Shown: piece after piece, positions 1-11,906 of the stretch
How the letters are laid out: every line of letters begins with the position of its first letter
How positions within the stretch are numbered: the stretch's first letter is position 1
From: Promerops cafer
Lineage: Eukaryota; Chordata; Aves; Passeriformes; Nectariniidae
Direction of reading: 5' to 3'
DNA length: 64,000 nt
NCBI GenBank assembly: GCA_013398275.1
Contig: VZSE01004866.1
Location: 1,510,862 to 1,574,861 of the forward strand
The notes under the pieces: generated by a model
Seen by the model: only the letters and a program-made list of their open reading frames with translations
What the model was told of the DNA's origin: nothing
Databases searched by the model: none
Made by a program: the position numbers and the translations under genes

Positions 1-880
1 TGTTTGTTGCCCCATCCTCCACCCAAATCTCAAGCATCTGGTGACAGAGTACAGCACTTACCAGTTGGTATGTGGATATTCATATACAGTTTTATAAAAA
101 ACAAACCTCCAATGTATTCAGCTTGACCAAATGGGTTGTGAAGTAGTTTTGGAACTGAAATTTAATCTGAAAAAAAAGCAAGAAAAAGAGTGACTAGGTC
201 GGTCTAGTAATTAATGCAACATATAGCAACACCACTAATGCTACTTGTTTTTTCAGATATGTAGACAACAAACACACACATTGGCCAAATTACCAATTTG
301 CTTTTAGTCTGGACTGGCAAGGCATAGAGGGTTTTTTTTGTTAATCATCATCCATTAATGCTTAGCCAGCTGAAATGAACTCTGAACAGGACACCCCTTG
401 CTTTGCAGCACTAATGCTATAAATTGAGTGTAATTAAAGGCAATCAATGATGAAAGAACTATATGCTGGGATGCTGCAGTTTATTCACAGTGTGCCCCAA
501 TAAGTGAATTCTCAGAGGAAAAAAATACTTAAAATCCTGATTTATTTTTTTTTTTTGTACTTGTACCATACAAGGACATAGGAAAGTGCTAGAAAAAAAA
601 AAAAAATCATACTGCAGAAAGATGAAATAATGCAAATAACAAAATAAACTAAACCAGCAAACCCCTCAAACTGGACCACTTAGACATTAATTTTCCCAGC
701 TAATATAGATTCTTCTTCCACATTTAACATTTTGGGTTTAAACATCTGTTCATCATTTTGCTTTCATTGAGTTGTTTTTGGTCTTGCTATTTAAAACAAA
801 GGTACATACTATCTGTTTAACCAGAAACGATGGTTCGTTTTTTCTGAGAACTGCTTGGAAAAGTAAGGTGCGTGCTTAGT
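1..880. other. Intergenic, AT-rich, no gene seen
   Basis: AT-rich sequence with short A and T runs (for example around 541-560 and 593-606). I see no convincing coding exon, RNA gene or recognisable repeat. Confidence 0.6.
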
Positions 881-899
881 CACTCCGGTTTAATCTTCC

Positions 900-1095
900 T
901 GAGTGCCTCTGGGGGCCGGGAGACGGAGGCTTCAGCAGAGCAGCTGGGCTGGGCTCGGGCCGGGGGCTGCGCCGCCAGCTGGGGCGGGCACAGAGGAGGG
1001 AGCGGCTGCAGGCTCGCACCGGGCTGCGGGAGGGGAACGCCGCCCTCGGCTCTGCGCGCTCTTCTGCCGTCACCTGGGACCGCCAGGAATCTCAT
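900..1095. promoter_or_regulatory. Isolated CpG-rich block (candidate CpG island)
   Basis: About 20 CpG dinucleotides by eye in roughly 200 bases, GC-rich, sharply bounded by AT-rich DNA on both sides. Such blocks in vertebrates usually mark unmethylated promoters or enhancers. The overlapping open frames on both strands are short, low-complexity and unlike any protein I know, so I read it as regulatory or as a non-coding first exon rather than coding. No gene can be attached to it from this window. Confidence 0.5.
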
Positions 1096-1100
1096 CAGAT

Positions 1101-4100
1101 CCGAACAAGCAAAACGGGGCTTACCCCAAACTCAAGAAGGGCTGGGAATAAATCCTCAGATTCCTGATGCCTCCATCCTCCCCTAAGAGTATCTTAAAAA
1201 CACTGGTCTTATAAAACAGTGCACACTGGTTTTTTGAGCTACAGCTCTTGTTTGTGTTATGGGATTGCTCCTCAGACCTTGCAGAAACATTCTGCTTGTC
1301 CCTTGTATTCAAAAATATAATTTAGAAGATCTGAATGTAGAAATGGCCACATATAAATCATTACTTTAATAAAAGTTTTGTTTGTTGTTTGGGGTTTTCT
1401 TCCAACAGCATAATGAGGTTGTCAGCTTTTATTTGTGAGCTAGTTATCATAGAAGTCAATTTACATAAAAGGCAATTTTAAGTTGAGAAATACCATGGAA
1501 AATTCTTAGAGAATACCATGGAAAATTTTGTTTGGTCTGTAATATTTAATACTTTGATCAGAGACTTGGGAGGTAACATAAGATCACTGACAAAAGCTTC
1601 ATCTCAAAAAGAAAATGGAGACAAGTAACAATGAAGAGGAGTGGCCTACAGTGGTCCAGATCAGTCAGCTAAATAAAAAGAACTGTGCAGTGTGTGCTTT
1701 AAAACAGCCAGCGTAAAACCATACCTGTAGAACCATTTACTTTACCTTATGTTGTAAAGAAGGACCCCTCTGAACTCAGGAAGGAAGTGCTGCAACATGA
1801 ATTTCCAAGTAACTGAAATCAGCTGTATCAGATGCCACAGATGCAAAAAAATGTTGTTTAATATAAACCTTCAGTTTATAGCAGATTATTTTGCTCCGTA
1901 ATCAGTGTGGTGGGTATTACCTATGAGTGCATCTGGAAGATTGTGCTTGATTCTGATTTCCCCTGTTAAAGACATGCTGAACTGGAGAGGGCTCAAATTA
2001 AGTACTGGAAATTGGTGGACTTAATCTGTCCGCTTAGAGAAACAGAATTCAGATTACTGGCTCTTTAATCTGGCGGAGAAATGTATAAGCCATCCCCTAG
2101 CTGAAATTAATTCTGAACACATGCAGCTCAAATATGAGCCATATCTTTGTTAGCAGTGAGAGAAATTAGCCAGGTAGGTCCCCTGCAACAGATTCCCTGC
2201 ATAATTCCCTTTTTTTGTCATCAAGTTTCAATTGTTACTCATACTGTAGTACAAACAACATAATTGCATACCTGTTTCTGAAAGAATGTCAAAAGAAATT
2301 ATCACAACTGTTCCCTTTATTTGTTTTGATGATCTATAAATCCTCTTAATATACCTTGATTATTGATTTTTAACATTATCTAATTAAAAACAAAAAACCA
2401 CAACTTTCAAGGCTATGCATAAACCCATTTTAAGTTAGGAGACACCTTGCTTTTGAATACAATTATACAATATAACTGGAAAGGAATAGCACATACATAA
2501 TCTCAAAGAACATAGAGAATTTTACCAAGTGAAAATAATGGCTGTTCTTGGGACCTTTTTACTAAATATATCCCTTCATAAACATTGAGAAATGCTGGCT
2601 TGAATGACCATATTTGAGGAATTCTACCTTTAAAAGATATCAGAACAACGTGCTTTACTGAGATATCTCAAGTCCACTGACTTCTCATGAAATTCAGTTT
2701 CATATCTAACAACTCTGTCAATGACTTTGGGTGTTCTGTTAGTTTTAATCACAACCTTGTGTCTATTCCTGTGAGAAGCTAAAGCCCAGCACTTGAAAAT
2801 GTCTCCAAAAAATTGATGGAATTCTTTTTAGCTTGAGGAATACAGTAAGGAATGTGATAAAAATGAGGACACAGTTTCAGAGAGAAAACATAATACTGAA
2901 ATACAAGGATTATTAAATAGTGTTGAGAAAAAATTCTATGGAAATGTGCAGTGACAGGTTGCTCTACTAAACAAATATAAAATCTAGCAGCAATTAGCAT
3001 ATCAAACACATAAGGATCAGATATATTAAAACAAGGCAGAAATTTTATCCTGGATTACTCAGGCAGATTTAGGAATTAAACCCAAAATTTTCCTATCTTA
3101 GACTTGCAACTTAATTAGCTCAACTAGTAAGGGAGCTTTTCCAAATCCTGGAACATTTTTTGTGGGAATTAAAGGCATTTTTCAGATTACTTTTTACCTT
3201 TTTTCTAAAACTGCTGTGTCAAAAATACCAGAAGCTGAGTGTGTATTGGAGTGGCAGAGAGAGTTCACTGCAGCTCTACACTCCTCTGTGTATGACAACA
3301 CATATGAGAACAGCATATTTTTACTTGCTTAACTCATTGCATGAAGCTGGATGATGGGTACAAAGCTCTGCTTAGCTGTTTCTAAGATTACTGCTATGTT
3401 AATGAAAACAATTATCCATGAAAGAGACAAAATTCTAAATGACCTTAAGAAGCACAAAAATAAACTGAATTACCAAAAAAAAGAATCAGAATTCAGAATA
3501 AATTATTAATTTGAACACATCTCCAAAGAAATTTCAGAGGTTACAAAACTCGAGGCACCTCATCAGCAGAAGGAGGAAAAGATGTTGATTTGAGAGTAAC
3601 TGATGTGCACTGGGCTCACAGGGTAAGAGTTGGGGTACTTCTGATGAGCTGTGAGCAGCGAGGCACAACAGAGAGCTTCAGCTGAAGGTAATCTCCCAGA
3701 GCCCTTGTGTGGGAAGGAGCTTGTGGCATTTCTTCTGCCCCTGTCTGTGAAAGACCTTCATTCCCATCTTCCTCCATGGGACCAAGGTCTGAGGAAGCAG
3801 CACACAAACCCCCTTGTTTTTTGTGTGGCAAACAAGCAGAGGTCCAGCCCAAGGGTCACTCAGCCTCTGCCACCGCGGACACAGGTCAGGGCAAGATTAC
3901 TCCATCCCATAGTTTGGGGTAAGAGAACCCTTCCTGCAGCCTGCCCCACAGGTGGGCAAAGGTGCTTGTAGGAGGTGTAGGAGCAGTGGGTTTGGAGAGC
4001 CATTATTTGCACCTGTGCTTTGGTTCCCCACTCCTGTGAATTTTCTGAAGATCTTACTGACTTTGACAGCATTTATTTGTGGAGGGGTTCCCGGCAGGGT

Positions 4101-6610
4101 GGGGGAATTACTTGTCCTGTGTTCACCAGATGAAAGCCCATCCCAGGTAAGGATGAGAGTGAGACTCAAGGGAGGATATAAATATTTCTCTTCTATGCTT
4201 CTGGAGGGGGACTAGGCCTCTCTGGCATATTTGGAGGGGATGGTTGGGGGCTATGTGTTATTATTGTTCCTAAGCAACTCACTTGCTGTGGGAACCCCTG
4301 CTATGCCAGTGCACAGAGTTTGCATTATACAGTGTCAATTTTGTCCTGGCAGTTTCTTGATTTTCTTTCTTTACCCTACTGAAAGTGGGGCTTTTTGGTG
4401 CTGTTTTTTTTTTTTTAATACACTCAGTGAAACACACAGTGAAAGGTGCATGATAATAGAGGCTCTAAGATAGCTGTGCACTCATAATAACCTGTGTTCA
4501 CATTTAAAAGCCTTAGCCCCTGAGTGTTTCTATGAAAGCAACATAGTGCAGGCCTATTTATTACCTGCCAATTCCATTTCTTAGAGTGGAGTTGCCTCTG
4601 AGCCAGAGTATTTTCTGCAAAAACATGTTCCTGCGGATGGATGTGGGGGTGGGTGGACGGGTGGGTGGGCAAAGTAAAAGGATGGGTGTGATGGGAGGAC
4701 AGTGCCTAGATATTGCTGTAGAAAATATCTTGGCTATTTATTCCTCAAGGCAGATGGTGCTCGTTGATTACCTTCACCAATAGAAGCTGTACCTGTCAGT
4801 GAGGGTGTGAAGAAACGTCTCTGCAGTGAGGGGCTGAGGAAAGGCAAACTAAGGTATTCCTGATGCAGAAAGATTAATCTGTGAATGTTAAAGGGCTGGG
4901 GCAGGGCGAACAGCTCACACCTGTTACCCTGAATTATGGGCTCTGGTCTGCTGCATGCCCATGAGAAGATAAGTTATGCCTATCCTGGAGGAGGGGATTT
5001 TCAGAGCCCAGAGGCATAGTACCATAACGCCAGCGAATATTGTCCTGCTGCAGCTGCTCTGGTCATGTGTGAGCTCACACCAAGGTGACTTGTCCAGCCC
5101 AGCTTTTTCTGCCCTTTTGATCCAGCATCTGCTTAAACTGCTCTTGAGCAAACTGCTTAGGACAGAGCTCTCAACTGTGTGCTTGTGCTCCTTCCTCTTC
5201 AACCATCCAAAGGGCTTTCTGCATCTGTCCCTGAGCAGCTCAGCACAGATCCCTGGCAGATCAGCCCTTCCACTGCACAGGATGGGGTTAATTTTTTCTT
5301 GATGTGCTTGCTTAGAGTGCTCTCTATAATAAATAAGTATAATCAAAATGGCCTCATCCTAGAAGCCTCATACTGTTTTACAGTCTTATGTTTGATTGCT
5401 TTCATTTCCACTGCATTGGTTTCCCAGTAGCTTTAAGAGACTTATCTTGGATTTGCACTGACTCAGGGAAAACAGAATCAAACCATCTTTGTAAGATGTG
5501 GGGGAGATTTTGAACAAGTAAGGCAGGAAAAGGAGAATTTCAATAGTACAGCAAGAGAACACATGCCGGTTTTTTCATGTGTTGGCTCCTGGAACTTCAC
5601 CACAACACTAAATAAATTGCCTCAGCAGTTTCTGAAAAATGCCATTTAATGTTTGCTGGCCCCTGGAAGTGCTAAACATAGTCATATTTGTTGAAAATGC
5701 CAGTAAAAGGCTCCTGGGAATGTCATCTGCCTGCCTGCAGCTTTGATAAGTTTTATAACAATCTGGTGTAGTACAGCATTTCTAGTAAGAACTACTGTGT
5801 TTCTGAGGCACTGAAAAATAGCAAAAAAAGTGCATTTAATCTTTATTCCTGTCAGGTTAAAAATATATCGATATACCAAATCCTTAAAAAGAGACAAAAC
5901 AGATTAAAATGGAAGGAGACTATATGTGCTCTTACATTCAATAAGATTCCACTCACCATTTTATTTTTTCTGGAGACTGCAGAAGAATTCTACCTTCACA
6001 AAATATAACATTCTGGTTATAGCCCAAGTCCTGAATATTTAATTAGATCAGGAGTAACTCTATTGTAGAATCAGTCTGGGGAAAGAACAGACAAAGTTTG
6101 GATATTTTGAAGAAGTTGTCCCTGAGTTATGAAAGGCAGAGATTCAAGTACCTGTGCCACTTGCTTGAGGCAACAGTACTCCTCCATTAATATTTCAGAC
6201 TTGCATTATAGTTGTAAAGCTTCTGGGTGTAAAAGTAAGTTAGTGTTTGTTTACCTCCTGACACAAACTTCACTGAAATCAATAGATTTTGCTGCTCAGT
6301 AGAACAGCATATTTTTGCCTTCACACTTTTGCATTGCACTCTAGGAAAAAGACCCAAACAAATAAACAAACCAACCAGCTTGATTCCAAAGCCAAATTTT
6401 GCAATCCAGAATTCTGGTTCTACCTGCTGCCTCATGTTGTGGAAGAGGAAAAAGGCAAAATGAACTGGTAGGACAAAGAGGAAGCATTGACACATATCCA
6501 TACATAACTATTTTTAGAATTGTATGTTAACTGAAACTGGCTGAGTTTCTGTGAATGTTTTTGTTTTTGTCACCTACCAGTGTTTGTGCACTTCCATTTC
6601 CATTAGGAAT
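1101..6610. other. Intergenic, no gene seen
   Basis: Mostly AT-rich unique-looking sequence. Small structure seen: a 16-base direct repeat at 1489-1504 and 1512-1527 (23-base period), and a G-run cluster at 4645-4669 listed separately. The short open frames here have no recognisable domain and no coding signature. Confidence 0.55.
4645..4669 (+). other. Potential G-quadruplex
   Basis: Five runs of at least three G (4645-4649, 4651-4653, 4659-4661, 4663-4665, 4667-4669) separated by loops of 1 to 5 bases, which fits the usual intramolecular G-quadruplex pattern on the + strand. Role unknown. Confidence 0.5.
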
Positions 6611-6620
6611 GTCGGGAATA

Positions 6621-7085
6621 GAATCATAGAATCACTTAGGTTGGAAACGACCCCAAAGGTCATCGCGTAGAGCTGTTAACCCAGGGCTGCCAAGTCCCCA
6701 CTAAACCACGTCCCACAGTGTCACACCTACATTGAGAAGATATTTAGAGGTCTTTTAAATACCTCCAGGGATCATGTGTCAACCCTTTCCCTGGGCAGCC
6801 CATTTCAATGCTTGGCAACCCTTTTGGTGAAGAAATTATTCCTACTGTCCAGTCTGAACCTCACCTGGTACAACTTGAGGCCATTTCTTCTCATCCTGTC
6901 ACTTGTTACCTGGGAGAAGTGATTGACCTCCACCTGTCTACAAGTTCTTTTCAGGTAGTTGCAGAGAGTGGAAATGGTCTCCATGTGTCTCATTTTCCCA
7001 GGCTAAACAACCCCAGCTCCCTCAGCCACTCATAAGATTAGTGCTCCAGACCCTTCTCCAGCTCTGTTGCCCCCCCATCTTTCAA
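6621..7085 (-). mobile_element. CR1-type LINE, 3' end, 5'-truncated
   Basis: The block opens with the doubled GAATCATAGAATCAC motif followed by GGTTGGAAACGACC, the reverse complement of the well-known avian CR1 3' end. It continues through other familiar CR1 tail phrases (around 6765 CTCCAGGGATCATG, 6790 CTGGGCAGCC, 6826 GGTGAAGAAATT, 6998 CCAGGCTAAACAACCCC, 7025 GCCACTCATAAGA). The element therefore points to the minus strand and is 5'-truncated, as most CR1 copies are. No reverse-transcriptase reading frame remains. The copy is diverged and presumably old. Confidence 0.88.
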
Positions 7086-10000
7086 AATAAAATATTGTCT
7101 TCTGGAATAATTTTGAGATCAATTTTTGCAGACTTTAGGAATATATCTAGTTTGTATAAACAGAAATATGACTCAAAAGATTTTTGCAAGTGTAGACTTT
7201 TGATACAACTGCAAGATTACCTGTTGAACTTTGAGATTCCTCATTATAGGCAATTTTGAAGCAATTTCAGTCTGCAGAACTGTGGCATGGTTGAGTTTCA
7301 TATTTCTGCTCCAAATCTTTCCCCTGAAATGTAGAGGCCTAGTGAAGGAATGTGTGGGCTTTACACATGTGGAGTTTTTCTTTGTTCCATTTTAGGAAGA
7401 TCTTTAGGACAAAGTTATTCCACGGGTGGTAAATGTGCCTACTGGAATTCTGCCACAGGAACAGTCTTTCAGAGTTGTATTAGACTGATGAGTCAGGCTT
7501 CACATCTTTTCTTTAGAGACTAACAGGATGTCACTTGTCACAATACTACTATCTGCTCGCTTATTTGTCTTATTGTTCCAGAAAGAATAAAATCTATATT
7601 TGTGTAGTAGCCCTGATTGCTCAAAGACTCTATAGTTCAAATCCTAGCAAAATAGGCCTCTGAAAAGAAAGAGGGAAAAGAAAGAATAAAAGAATAGTAA
7701 GAAAAAGAATTGTTGCTGAGACTTGAAGGACTCTGACTTCACTAAAGCTTCATTAGCTAAATGTAATGTGAAAACAATAACACACCTGCAGTCATTGTGG
7801 AAGTGAGAAGATGTTTCTCTGTGCTTGTCAGGATCTATCTGTACCAGATCTATTTACAGGACATATTGAAAAATCTCATGGGTATTAACCAGTCTTACTC
7901 ACTTTTGAAATGGGTCATTTCTTAGCAAGTGCCCTAGAAGTGAAAAGCTTTTTTTGTAACATCACTTCCATGAGTCATTCCATTTCCCCCCATATTGGTT
8001 AATGTAATTTAATTTCCCTCTCTTCACCTGTCATAAGAGAATCGGGGGAAAAGGGTTGCTTTTCTCTGTAGTTGCAAATTAATTGGTATAATTTGTTTGA
8101 GGTTTCCTTCTTTCACGGTGCTTTCTTAAAATTAGAACAAAATTAAATGTGTTCCTAGCCTTTGCAGAATACATTGATTAGAGCTGAATTATGTGCAGTA
8201 GTGATGTACACTGAAATTTGCATGACACATCTTTCCTGGAGTGAAATTAAAAAAGGAATTTGATTCTTACTCTATTTTTCCAACAAATACAGTCCACTCA
8301 CCATTAAATAAAATAAGTTGTGGTCAATATTTAGAACAGATGAATGTGTAGATTTAATGAATGATGCAGCTGTTAGAACAAAAGTCTCAAGTACTTACCT
8401 AATCTGTGTTAACCAAATAGTCTATGTTTATTAAGGGATAATTATTGACAAGAACATCTTTATTTTTCCTTTTCTTAATTGTATTGAGGCAGTCTCTACA
8501 GTCCCCATTTTCCACCAAGACAGAATCCTTGATAAATACTGTAAGATCTTGATTGGGAAAATACATGTGTTTAGTAAGACTGCTGTGAGCATTTGAAATT
8601 ATATAAGCATATATCTGCTTATATGTGAAAAGGTGGCAGTGTTTCCAGGGGCTACGGAGGCACTGCCCACATTTGCAAGCCCACCACAGCAAGTCTGAGC
8701 CTTCTGGTCTCAACTAGGTGACTGTTTCCAGCCTCATAAGCTGCAAGTAAGCCTGAAGGTGTCTGGTGTGAAGTGTTATGGGGTTGCTGCCCGTAAATGG
8801 GAAAGGGTCGGCAGAGGACTCGCATCCCACAGGAAGCTATGTGCATGTTTAACTTGTCACATTAACAAAGTTCCACTGAAAGCAAAAGGAGAAATCCAAC
8901 AAAGTCATCTCTACTGGGTTCTTTGAGCCCAGAATATTGTTGCAGGGTACTATACAACTCACTGTACATGTGCAAAAATCAGAATAATTTTTCTCCCATC
9001 TTTTTGCCACCTTTTTATTTTCTTGTCTTATTTCAATGTATGCTTACTGCATCAGTTTTGAGAAACAATTCATTCTTCATTTGAAAAGGCCATATGAGAG
9101 AAATTATGTATGCATGTATGTGTAGAAGAGAGAGAGAAAGAGACAGCAGTTGTCCTCTGTCTGCATCCAAGAGGAAACAGCTTCTCAGGTAGCTATCCCA
9201 GTAAGGGAGCAGCACATCTAGGTTGTCTCTGTGATCGTATAAAATAGCATCTACCCCAGCTGACACCACTACTCAGACAGCCTCTATTGACTAATACAAA
9301 ATCCCCATAACCTTGTGATACTATTAAATGAAAGGTAGGTCATGGATGGGTTCTGACTAGTAGGAACTGTAAGAATTGCTGCTGTGGGAGTAATTGCAGA
9401 ACCTTTGCTCTGTAAGGATACAGACAGGTTCTCCCACAATGGTTAATTTCTTCCCAACCCTTCCCAAACAGTGTTGGCTCTCTGATGATAGAAATGCAAC
9501 AACTGAACGCTGAGAAAACTGGTATTGTTGTGCTTTTACAGATTTCTTTTCCCTCAAATGCTTACACAGATATATAGTGGATTTTTGTTCATCAAGCATA
9601 AGCCCTGTCAAATGTATCTGCACTTTTTTAACTTTGGAAATGACAGCTTTCTGATCAAAGAAAACATTAATTTTCTTTCCATCCTGAGGAATAGTACTGT
9701 ACTGGTTCGCTTCCAAATAACACATCTCATGTCTTGTTGCTTTGCTCTTTCCTTAAGACATATAATTTACCATAGCAAGCTTTTCAATTAGGGACTGATC
9801 CAAAACTTTAACTACTCTTGGGGGAAAAAAGCCAAACAAAACCTTACATTGCCTTCAGGCTCTTTCAAGCACTTTTATGTACATTTATTCACACAGTGGT
9901 CACACTTGCGTGACAAGGCTACACTGTAGGAACAATATATACAATACAGCATTTCCTTAGGATATTAATAGTAATTTTGGATAGTAGGAAAGCTACCTTT

Positions 10001-10600
10001 TCTTATCCTTTTTCTTCGTGTCAGTTCTGGCGATCAACTGTAAAATCTGACAGTGATTAGATATGGCAGCTTTTTTCTGTACCATTTTTTGTACCATATT
10101 TTGATGCACCAAAACTTAGTCTCTTTTCCCTTTTTTTTTTTTTTTTTTAAATCTAAGACAAAGATTCATGACATTTTTGGGAATTAGCCAAGTGATCCAC
10201 ATTTCTGACAGCTGCAGAGGGGAAATTTCTGTTCTCTTTCTTGTCTATCTTTTCAGCTTTTGCCAGAATATCATAACAGAGAAAACCTTCCTGACCACCA
10301 CACTACTGTGTTATCAGTGTGACTGGAAAATGGTAGAGGGAGATTTAGTTTTCCACAGAGTGTGCCAGCATCACCCTAATGTGGGTACTTGTTCAACCAG
10401 CTGGTGAGTCCAAGCACGCAAATTGGAATCTCTAACCAAGAAACATACCTCACTGGCCAGCGGGGTGCCGGTGTGAATACCCAGAGGGCAATCATAGCAA
10501 GCATTGTAGGGGGGAAAGGGCAAGCAATCCCTCAGATGGAAGGGGGGCAAGCCTGCCAAGGGGTACAGACACCAGATTTTGAACAGGTTTCAGGAGCGCC
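7086..10600. other. Intergenic upstream of GPR78
   Basis: AT-rich sequence without a supported exon. Contains an 18-base T run at 10131-10148. The longest open frames (for example minus 9357-9725) have no recognisable domain. Confidence 0.55.
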
Positions 10601-10996
10601 AGATACAGCTGGTGCGCTCAGGGTGTGCCTGGGATCAAACTACCAGTAACTCATCTCCAGGTCTGATCCTTCCTGAGCTGCACACTAGCGGAAAGTTGGG
10701 CTTCCTGCTGCTCTCGCCTGCGATCCGCGAGTGGATCAGCCCGACGCCGCGATCCCTGGCTGAGCCTGTGCCTCGCAGCCGCTCGTCTGCGCATGAGTCG
10801 CTGCGGGAGGCTCCGCGGCTGGAGTATTTGAGGGGCTGGGCAGCGGGGGAAGATGCTCAGAGCCTGCGGAGGCCGTGCGCCCGGCGGAGCGGAGCCGCGG
10901 CGGGGCATGGAGGGGGCGCGGGCTCTGGCGCTGGGGGGACCGCGCTCGGCGGCTTGAAGGCAGAGCGGGGCGGCCGTCGGGGCAGCGCCCGCTTCA

Positions 10997-11131
10997 NNNN
11001 NNNNNNNNNNNNNNNNNNNNNNNNNNNNNNNNNNNNNNNNNNNNNNNNNNNNNNNNNNNNNNNNNNNNNNNNNNNNNNNNNNNNNNNNNNNNNNNNNNNN
11101 NNNNNNNNNNNNNNNNNNNNNNNNNNNNNNN
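10997..11131. other. Assembly gap (135 N)
   Basis: An unbroken run of N inside the most GC-rich part of the island, immediately upstream of the GPR78 leader. GC-rich avian promoters are often lost from assemblies. The true length and content are unknown, so part of the 5' leader or a splice acceptor could be hidden here. Confidence 0.99.
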
Positions 11132-11139
11132 CCAGCACC

Positions 11140-11235
11140 ATGTGCGGGCGGCCGCGTCGGGCGGCAGGCGAGGCTGCGGTGCCGGCGCGGGTGCCCCCTT
11201 CCTCCTGCCCTCGCCCGCTCCAGGCGACCCGCTGA
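11140..11235 (+). CDS. Upstream ORF in GPR78 leader (31 codons)
   Basis: ATG at 11140 in a good context (ACC before ATG, A at -3) opens a 31-codon frame rich in Arg, Ala and Pro. It ends with TGA at 11233-11235, one codon (GAG) before the main ATG at 11239 and in the same frame. If the leader includes this ATG, ribosomes would terminate three bases upstream of the receptor start, an arrangement suited to reinitiation control. The peptide has no recognisable domain. The gap ending at 11131 leaves open whether this stretch is really transcribed as leader. Confidence 0.4.
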   Translation: MCGRPRRAAGEAAVPARVPPSSCPRPLQATR

Positions 11236-11238
11236 GAG

Positions 11239-11906
11239 ATGGACTTGGCAGGCGTGCTGCTGGCGCTGCTCCTCGTGCTGGTGCTGGTTGTCTCTCTGCT
11301 CTCCAACCTCCTGGTGCTGCTATGCTTCGTCTACAGTACGGAGATCCGCAAGCAGGTCGCCGGGATTTTCCTGGTGAACTTATCCTTCTGCAACCTGCTT
11401 CTCACCGTTCTGAACATGCCTTTTACCCTGCTGGGCATCCTGAGGAACCAGCAACCCCTCGGGGGCTGCGTCTGCAAGGCAGTGGGTTTCCTGGAAACTT
11501 TCCTGACTTCCAACACGATGCTGAGCATGGCAGCGCTCAGCATCGACAAATGGATTGCCGTGGTGTTCCCCCTAAGCTACACCAGCAAGATGCGGTATAA
11601 GGACGCTGTGATACTGATGGGCTACTCGTGGCTCCACTCCCTCACGTTCCCCTTGGTATCTTTGTTTTACTCGTGGGTAGATTACAACAGCGTTTACGCC
11701 TCTTGCACCTTACAACTGAAGGAAGAGACGGAGAGGAGAAGGTTTACAGTGTTCACCATTGTCTTTCACTCCACCAGTTTCATGCTGTCTCTGGTGATCT
11801 TGTGTTTCACCTATTTAAAGGTGTTGAAAGTTGCCCGGTTCCACTGCAAGCGGATAGACATTATTACCATGCAGACTCTGGTTTTGCTGGTGGATATCCA
11901 CCCCAG
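11239..11906 (+). CDS. GPR78: GPR78 coding exon 1
   Basis: Encodes residues 1-222 plus two bases of codon 223 (TM1 to TM5 and the start of ICL3, ending '...VDIHP'). The donor is CCCAG|GTAATG at 11907. The helix-rich start 'MDLAGVLLALLLVLVL' is the first transmembrane helix; no separate signal peptide is expected. The region has strong hydrophobic periodicity and high GC3. Confidence 0.95.

Noticed and set aside
10579..11235. A 218-codon + strand open frame running through the gap
   Set aside because: It owes most of its length to the N run and to GC-rich sequence. Only the last part from 11140 is considered, as an upstream ORF.
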